Shown one piece after another: positions 23,332-28,276 of a stretch of DNA of 28,276 nt; the first letter of the stretch is position 1; each line of letters starts with the position of its first letter. The stretch comes from CALAZP01 sp964410725. Lineage in GTDB: Bacteria; Bacteroidota; Bacteroidia; Chitinophagales; Saprospiraceae. The notes below the pieces were generated by a model, which was not told the origin of the DNA, did not search any database, and saw nothing but the letters and a program-made list of their open reading frames with translations. A program made the translations under genes and the position numbers. The DNA lies in assembly GCA_964410725.1 (NCBI GenBank), contig CAYPID010000032.1, positions 1 through 28,276 on the forward strand, written 5' to 3'.

Positions 23332-24626
23332 AAATCAAATATCCGGAGTTTGCTGGTTCAATACTTTTGATCACTGGATTGGTAGCTGTGTTGTTTGGCG
23401 TTCAACAAAATAATTTTTCCGGTTTATTCACTAGTATTTCTATTGCCTTCATTGGTTATTTTATCTTGACCGCTTACTCTTTTAAAAAGTATTCTATCCA
23501 ATACATGATTCTTTTAGGAATTTTAATTAGAATTCTGGCACTTTTTGAATTACCTTCTTTAACTGATGATTTTTATAGATTTTTTTGGGATGGTTGGTTG
23601 AATGCCTCTAATATCAGCCCCTATATTTTTACACCAAGGGAGGTGATGCAGAATATTAATCCTCCTCCTGGTTTATTCGACAAGCTAAATTCACCGGATT
23701 ATTATTCCATCTACCCACCATTAACACAAAAATTTTTTCATATGGCCTATTTATTGAGTAAGGGTAATATTGAAACATTTGTGTTTTGGGCCAAACTGCC
23801 TATATGGTTGGGAGAAGGAATTACTTTAGTTTTAATTCCAAAGATTTTAAAAGCTCTTGGCAAAAATGAAAAATTAGCTAAATGGTATTTTTTTAATCCA
23901 TTAATTATTGTTGAGTTAATTGGCAATCTTCATTATGAAGGATTGGCCATTGCCGGATTGTGTTTGGGGCTATATGGAGTATTATATCATAGGTATTTAG
24001 TTTCAGTTTTGGGAGTTTCCTTTGCGATTGGAGTTAAACTGGTTCCTCTTATTACTTTACCATTCTTCATGTTTATATGGGATTGGAAAAATAGAGGGGC
24101 TTTAGTACTCCTGCTTTTAGTCTTTTTTAAAGATCTTTTTTACTGGGAGGAGCTCAACCATTTTCTAATAAGCTTTAATTTATATTTTCAAAAATTTGAA
24201 TTTAATGGGGGCTTATATTTTTTTGCTAGAGAAGTTATTACTCTGATTCTTGGTTATAACCCCATTGCATTTCTAGGGCCAAGCTTACAAATATTAGGAA
24301 TGGTTTTGATGGGATTTTGGTTTTTTAAATGGTTAAAAACTAAAAGGGACTTTAAGTTTGGATTAGAAATGATTTTTTATTGGATTCTTATTTACTTTTT
24401 TTTTTCTACCACTGTTCATCCTTGGTATTTAGGAATACCAATTTTATTAGGGGTTTTCCTACCTGCTAGATTTGTGTTTTATTGGTCTTGGTTGATTTTC
24501 TTATCTTATTTTCACTATAATGTAGAAGGGTATAAAGAGGCTTTTTGGGTTCCTATGCTTGAATATGGTGGGGTGTGGATTATGATGTGGTATGAAATAA
24601 AAAAGCGCTGGGATTTAGAATCCTAG
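23328..24626 (+). CDS. Polytopic GT-C-type glycosyltransferase (polyprenyl-phosphate sugar user)
   Basis: A 432-residue integral membrane protein with about ten hydrophobic segments. The first extracytoplasmic loop carries LTDDFYRFFWDGWLN (78-92), the acidic DD motif and context of GT-C transferases such as bacterial mannosyltransferases, followed by YYSIYPPLTQKFFHMAY. GT-C enzymes take sugars from lipid-phosphate donors on the outer face. That donor is exactly what the first gene of this operon would make. ATG 23328 overlaps the previous stop as ATGA. The frame is open much further upstream (to 23175, inside the previous gene), but the overlap fixes this start. The stop is inside the terminator stem. 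Confidence 0.8.
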   Translation: MKIKYPEFAGSILLITGLVAVLFGVQQNNFSGLFTSISIAFIGYFILTAYSFKKYSIQYMILLGILIRILALFELPSLTDDFYRFFWDGWLNASNISPYIFTPREVMQNINPPPGLFDKLNSPDYYSIYPPLTQKFFHMAYLLSKGNIETFVFWAKLPIWLGEGITLVLIPKILKALGKNEKLAKWYFFNPLIIVELIGNLHYEGLAIAGLCLGLYGVLYHRYLVSVLGVSFAIGVKLVPLITLPFFMFIWDWKNRGALVLLLLVFFKDLFYWEELNHFLISFNLYFQKFEFNGGLYFFAREVITLILGYNPIAFLGPSLQILGMVLMGFWFFKWLKTKRDFKFGLEMIFYWILIYFFFSTTVHPWYLGIPILLGVFLPARFVFYWSWLIFLSYFHYNVEGYKEAFWVPMLEYGGVWIMMWYEIKKRWDLES

Positions 24627-24633
24627 CGCTTTT
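24601..24633. terminator. Bidirectional terminator between the GT operon and gldN
   Basis: AAAAGCGCTGGGATT (24601-24615) pairs with AATCCTAGCGCTTTT (24619-24633) over 15 bp with one G-T wobble and a 3-base loop. A-run and T-run at the two ends let it work in both directions. It contains the last codons and stop (24624-24626) of the GT-C gene and lies 22 bp beyond the gldN stop. Confidence 0.85.
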
Positions 24634-24654
24634 AAGTACACATGAAAAACAATC

Positions 24655-25515
24655 TTAGTAAGACCAGAGATCGTGCTCTCTATTAAACAGTTCACGCTTG
24701 ATACGGTCACTTTCTAGTAAGATGTCAATACCAGACATATAGTCTTGTATTCTTTGATCAAAAACATTAGATTCCTTGTAAATGTAACTAGAGAAAAATC
24801 TCATTTCAAATATGTCTTCCCAGGATAGAGGAATAGCATCATTTCCTGAGCTAAAAACCCTTTCATTAGCCAATATTTCTCTGGCGTCAGGGTAGTACAC
24901 CCAATAAAGCGGTTGTTCGTACCTGAAAGAACCATCTTCATTATTGACGTCTTTGATAGGAGCTATACCCAATATACGCACTTGTAACTTAGAGTAATGT
25001 TTGTCAAAATACCATACTTCCTTGATTCGATATCGTTTGATATCTTCGAAGTTGATTTCGTTTCTTACAATCTTAGTTTCTAATTCGTAGGTTTCTGCAT
25101 TTGTCGTAACTAGAGTATCCACTGTAGCCCCAAGAGCAACAACCTGATCGACAGATAGGGGATAGGCAAATTTATCATCTTCTGCACTGTACACGGTTAA
25201 TTCCCCACTTTCCGCAGCTTCTTTGAAAATCTGGAATAAAGGCCGCTGGGGATATACAAAGGGAAGGTTCATTTTTTCTCTGGTATCGATTACCCTCCAT
25301 ATTCTGGTCTCCCACATGATGTCCGCTTCCCTTACTGGGGTGTAGGGCAAAAGTCTTTTTTCACTTACCAAAGTTTTCTCTGTAACATCATCAAGTGGGG
25401 TTTTAGGCCCATCTAAAAGTGTACCCGACTCTGTAATGATGTTTTGCGCGTCTTGAGCAAAAGATTCAGTGTTAATAAGTAAAAAAACAAAAATAGATGC
25501 AACTAAATATTTCAT
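24655..25515 (-). CDS. gldN: Gliding/type IX secretion protein GldN
   Basis: Periplasmic component of the type IX secretion system that forms a ring complex with the lipoprotein GldK under the outer membrane. 286 residues, with signal peptide MKYLVASIFVFLLINTESFAQ. Family marks: READIMWETRIWRVIDTREKMN, PLFQIFKEAAESGELTVY, VWYFDKHYSKLQVRILGIAP, YWVYYPDAREILA and WEDIFEMRFFSSYIYKESN. Last gene of gldKLMN, 5 bp after gldM, ended by the shared hairpin. The canonical order and spacing leave little doubt. Confidence 0.96.
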   Translation of the reverse strand: MKYLVASIFVFLLINTESFAQDAQNIITESGTLLDGPKTPLDDVTEKTLVSEKRLLPYTPVREADIMWETRIWRVIDTREKMNLPFVYPQRPLFQIFKEAAESGELTVYSAEDDKFAYPLSVDQVVALGATVDTLVTTNAETYELETKIVRNEINFEDIKRYRIKEVWYFDKHYSKLQVRILGIAPIKDVNNEDGSFRYEQPLYWVYYPDAREILANERVFSSGNDAIPLSWEDIFEMRFFSSYIYKESNVFDQRIQDYMSGIDILLESDRIKRELFNREHDLWSY

Positions 25516-25520
25516 GTATA

Positions 25521-27137
25521 CTATTTAATTTTATAAACCATTGAATTGATAGGTCTTCCAGCAGGATCGCCTGGACATAATGCCTTAACATTGTCAAAAT
25601 AATAGGTATCTCCTGGTTTAGCTAAATTAGCCAAACGTTGGGCTTCTGTAGTATAAGATGCACCGGCATTAACTACAGTAACTGGATCTTGTCTCGCTGC
25701 TTGATAAGTAAAGGAAAACCCTTGAATTTGGCATCTGGCATCGAAATCAAAATCATCCAACCAAGCAATCACTCCACCCTGAGCCTTGAATTCACCATTT
25801 CCAATGCGAGTTTCCCGCAGATTACCCAATCTCGCAATAGGATCGGGTATTCTTTTAACTCTAAATACCTTGGTATCACTAATTCCCCCACCGGATACAT
25901 TAACTCTGCACTCTTCATTGAAATTGCTCACCTTTACAATGAATTTGTTTCCTCCTGCCGGGGTGATGGAAGAACCTGCTCCGGATACGGTTACTTTTAA
26001 ATCATTAGAAGAAACTCCAGCAGCTGATACAGATATGGGATTGTCCACCCCAACATAGAAAACATTCATTTTATCTGGAGAAACTGCGACAGATCGTTCC
26101 CCTACTTCGTAGTAAAATGTTTTAGAGTATGTCTCTTCTTTACCAGTAAAAGGGTTTACAACAGAGATGTCTACTTTTAGCGGTTTGTTTCCAATAGTAT
26201 TAGGTTTGGCAATGTATTTACCAATACCTTCATTAATATTAATTTTCGAACCGTTGACCTCCATTGAAATGCCCTCAGATGCTTGAGAAGAAAAGGCACT
26301 CAAAAAAACATCCGCTTGATAGGTTTCCCCTTTGATGATATAACTACTGTTGGCTGAAACCACGGGGAAAAATTGATCAAATTCAATTACGGTGGCGCCA
26401 ATTTTAGAGCTCAAAAAGTTAATGATTGTAGATTCAGAATTCTTAGAGTCATTCTGAAACTTTCGAAGGATAGGGTAGCATGCAGCAACTGGCATATAAC
26501 CAAAAGTATATTGCTCCCAACTGGCCTTATCTGCTAATTTCCAAGATTCATCATCAATAGTCAGGGCAATTTTATCTTTTAATTCTTCAATTTCTTCAGT
26601 TCTAATAATAGTTCCTTCAATTTCTAATTTGGATACTTCCTCCACAATTTTTATCAACTCATCTCTAGTTTGAAGAATTTTTTCTTTTAGTTCAGGACCT
26701 TTAGGGGTTTCTATTTTACCTAACACTTCCATGCCATCTACAAAAAATCGCGTAGGTAGTTCTTTGTCCTTAAACTTTTTTGGCCTTCCAACTTTCAGCG
26801 GATCTTTATACCCCTCTGGATAAACGCCCCCCGCTTGCTCTTCCAAAGTCAACAGGAGTTCATCAATATACTGGTTAAAATCTGCAGTTAACCTTTCTGC
26901 TTTTTTTGCGGCATCCACCAACGGTTGATATTGCGTTCTTTCCTCTACGGTTTTTTCCATAGATTCAATTACTTTATTGTTAGCGGTTTTAAGAATTTCA
27001 TTCGTAGAATTGATGCTATTGTCAAGTGAGAAAAAAGCATTCATTACCTCGGCTGATACGTTAAGAGCAAGAAGTGCAGTAAGAACGAGGTACATCAGGT
27101 TAATCATCAGCTGCCTCGGGTCCTTAGGTATAGACAT
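25521..27137 (-). CDS. gldM: Gliding/type IX secretion motor protein GldM
   Basis: Inner-membrane-anchored rotor partner of GldL, 538 residues. A short cytoplasmic N-terminus (MSIPKDPRQ, with Arg8 where other GldM proteins have a conserved arginine) leads into one transmembrane helix (about 10-30, MINLMYLVLTALLALNVSAEV). A long periplasmic part follows: an extended helical region (about 35-220) and then beta domains (about 225-538) reaching GldK/GldN. The membrane helix inserts in the GldL bundle, and proton flow there is thought to drive rotation. Gap to gldL 53 bp, to gldN 5 bp. Confidence 0.97.
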   Translation of the reverse strand: MSIPKDPRQLMINLMYLVLTALLALNVSAEVMNAFFSLDNSINSTNEILKTANNKVIESMEKTVEERTQYQPLVDAAKKAERLTADFNQYIDELLLTLEEQAGGVYPEGYKDPLKVGRPKKFKDKELPTRFFVDGMEVLGKIETPKGPELKEKILQTRDELIKIVEEVSKLEIEGTIIRTEEIEELKDKIALTIDDESWKLADKASWEQYTFGYMPVAACYPILRKFQNDSKNSESTIINFLSSKIGATVIEFDQFFPVVSANSSYIIKGETYQADVFLSAFSSQASEGISMEVNGSKININEGIGKYIAKPNTIGNKPLKVDISVVNPFTGKEETYSKTFYYEVGERSVAVSPDKMNVFYVGVDNPISVSAAGVSSNDLKVTVSGAGSSITPAGGNKFIVKVSNFNEECRVNVSGGGISDTKVFRVKRIPDPIARLGNLRETRIGNGEFKAQGGVIAWLDDFDFDARCQIQGFSFTYQAARQDPVTVVNAGASYTTEAQRLANLAKPGDTYYFDNVKALCPGDPAGRPINSMVYKIK

Positions 27138-27190
27138 AATTCTTTTATTTATGGGTTTGGCAAAAGCACTAAATCAACTTTCACTTGGTA

Positions 27191-27799
27191 TTAAACATCT
27201 CTTCGAGCTCCTGTCATTGTAGCTACTACATTACCGTAAATATTATTTAAGGTACTGTATGACTGGTTCAAGTTTTGAATATTATTGTTTAACATCCCTA
27301 TTTGTTCTTTGTAAGCTCTAGTGTCTTCCAATGAATCTGTAAGATCAGCCATCGCTTCGTTCAACTTGGCATAAAAATTAGTCATAGATGCAATTTGTTG
27401 ACTCGTTCCTGAGAAGTCAACCTCTTGTAACGCGCGAAGGGAGGCCAGGCTTTTGGACATGTCTTGAAGTTCGGTTATCATTCCTTCTAATTGCAAATGA
27501 GCCTTTTCACCGTCTAAAGCAGAACTTCCTGCAGCACCAGAGCCTGTTATTGGCGTCACATTTCCAGAATAGCTATCCAAACCTGGATATAATTTTTCCC
27601 AATAATAATCTTTTTCAGGGCCGAGAAGTCCAAGGACCAAGAATATTAATGCTTCAGTTGAAAGACCAGCGATGAGGAGTTCACTAGCTCCATCCCAACT
27701 TTCTAACTTAAATAAGGCTCCAACTAGTACTACAGCTGCTCCAAGTCCTATAAGAAGATTTTTAGCGTATTTGAAACTTTTTGATTTTACAATACTCAT
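27191..27799 (-). CDS. gldL: Gliding/type IX secretion motor protein GldL
   Basis: Inner-membrane proton channel/stator partner of GldM, 202 residues. Two transmembrane helices (about 14-32, NLLIGLGAAVVLVGALFKL, and 40-59, ELLIAGLSTEALIFLVLGLL) form a hairpin. Glu49 (STEALIF) sits in the second and matches the protonatable glutamate shown to be essential in Flavobacterium GldL. After it, GPEKDYYWEKLYPGLD is the family hallmark. The rest is a cytoplasmic helical/coiled-coil tail (about 100-200, LQDMSKSLASLRALQ… NNNIQNLNQSYSTLNNIYG). Confidence 0.97.
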   Translation of the reverse strand: MSIVKSKSFKYAKNLLIGLGAAVVLVGALFKLESWDGASELLIAGLSTEALIFLVLGLLGPEKDYYWEKLYPGLDSYSGNVTPITGSGAAGSSALDGEKAHLQLEGMITELQDMSKSLASLRALQEVDFSGTSQQIASMTNFYAKLNEAMADLTDSLEDTRAYKEQIGMLNNNIQNLNQSYSTLNNIYGNVVATMTGARRDV

Positions 27800-27835
27800 T
27801 ATATTTCTTTTTGAAGTTAATTATTAGGTGGTTGA

Positions 27836-28276
27836 TTAAAAATCGTTGATAGATCTCCCCAAGAAGGTAAGCACGTTTCTAAAGCCTATATAAGACTTAG
27901 TGGTGTCTTGATACTCCCAGTTTCGGGTCCCTGTCTGAAGATAATACGCCACGTCTTTCCAGGAACCTCCTCTAACTACCTTTCTTTTGTAAGATACAGG
28001 ATCATCTTCATTAGCATCGTAACGTACATCTGGGTTCAGGTCGTGCATAAATTGATAGGCATTTTCCTCAAATGCTGTGCTGGTCCATTCAGCTACATTT
28101 CCAGCCATATTGTACAATCCGTAATCGTTAGGGAAATAAGCATCTGCCTTAACGGTGTAAAATCCACCATCTTCGGGATAGTTACCTCTACCTGGCTTGA
28201 AGTTCGCCAAAAGGCATCCTTTACCATTCCTTACGTAATACCCTCCCCAAGGGAAGGGTGCCAAATCTCTACCCCC
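27836..28276 (-). CDS. gldK: Gliding lipoprotein GldK, C-terminal part only
   Basis: The last 147 or so residues of GldK; the N-terminus lies beyond the window edge, and the frame is open to the final base (GGRDLAPFPWGGYYVRN). The FGE/SUMF1 fold marks are clear: DYGLYNMAGNVAEWTST, KRKVVRGGSWKDVAYYLQTGTR and the final SYIGFRNVL. GldK is an outer-membrane lipoprotein that forms the periplasmic ring with GldN. It precedes gldL by 36 bp, so the cluster has the standard gldK-L-M-N order. Confidence 0.95.
   Translation of the reverse strand, partial: GGRDLAPFPWGGYYVRNGKGCLLANFKPGRGNYPEDGGFYTVKADAYFPNDYGLYNMAGNVAEWTSTAFEENAYQFMHDLNPDVRYDANEDDPVSYKRKVVRGGSWKDVAYYLQTGTRNWEYQDTTKSYIGFRNVLTFLGRSINDF

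Noticed and set aside
1..28276. CRISPR arrays, tRNA, rRNA, phage or integrase genes
   Set aside because: No regularly spaced repeats, no cloverleaf or rRNA-like tracts, and no mobile-element proteins were seen, apart from what the gap may hide.

Overview
The window is AT-rich Bacteroidota DNA. The complete run of gliding/type IX secretion genes gldK(partial)-gldL-gldM-gldN is found only in that phylum. Several intergenic regions carry the Bacteroidota promoter form TTG-N17..21-TAnnTTTG. Ribosome-binding sites are A-rich rather than Shine-Dalgarno-like, and DUF2911, DUF6702 and DinB/DUF1572 proteins fit the same picture. A cytophagalean (for example a Cyclobacteriaceae-like marine or freshwater organism) is the most natural guess, but the sequence alone does not fix the genus. 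Most of the window looks like ordinary chromosome. I see no phage, plasmid, CRISPR, rRNA or tRNA signal. There is one 100-N assembly gap (19091-19190), and no gene-free stretch exceeds 300 bases.

Layout. (1) 1-4300, minus strand: a tight four-gene operon, read as secreted unknown protein > AhpD-like protein > UvrD/PcrA helicase > queG (its 3' part cut by the window edge). (2) 4454-9512, plus strand: an SRPBCC protein translationally coupled to a large secreted S9 peptidase. A separate unit with its own promoter and a palindromic operator-like site follows: a cysteine-less thioredoxin-fold protein, a tandem universal stress protein and a small outer-membrane barrel, closed by a strong terminator. 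(3) 9580-10584: a small winged-helix protein with a rich upstream region, overlapping tail-to-tail with a DinB/DUF1572 protein. (4) 10072-14185, minus strand: uvrA > fabG > DinB protein. (5) 14390-14974: an ECF-type sigma factor. (6) 14977-18043, minus strand: mgsA > ahcY > HupE-like > DUF6702 > yidD. (7) 18145-19541: a DUF2911 protein, a long hairpin, the assembly gap and a YegP-like protein. (8) 19607-24626: a beta-helix lipoprotein divergent from a three-gene glycosyltransferase operon (DPM1-like, CslA/CslC-like, GT-C-like) joined by two ATGA overlaps. (9) 24655-28276, minus strand: gldN, gldM, gldL and the C-terminal part of gldK.

How the parts work together. The gld cluster encodes the inner-membrane motor (GldL/GldM) and the periplasmic ring parts (GldK/GldN) of type IX secretion. 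The glycosyltransferase trio looks like a lipid-carrier sugar pathway: a cytoplasmic polyprenyl-phosphate sugar synthase, a processive-type membrane GT2 and a membrane transferase using the lipid-linked sugar. UvrA and UvrD-type helicases are repair genes. ahcY recycles S-adenosylhomocysteine, and mgsA drains triose phosphate to methylglyoxal.

I do not see an unmistakable undescribed system. The best candidates for a second look are the Trx-like/Usp unit with its palindrome at the -33 box, the glycosyltransferase trio, the heavily patterned upstream region of the winged-helix gene, and the inverted-repeat-like flanks of the assembly gap.
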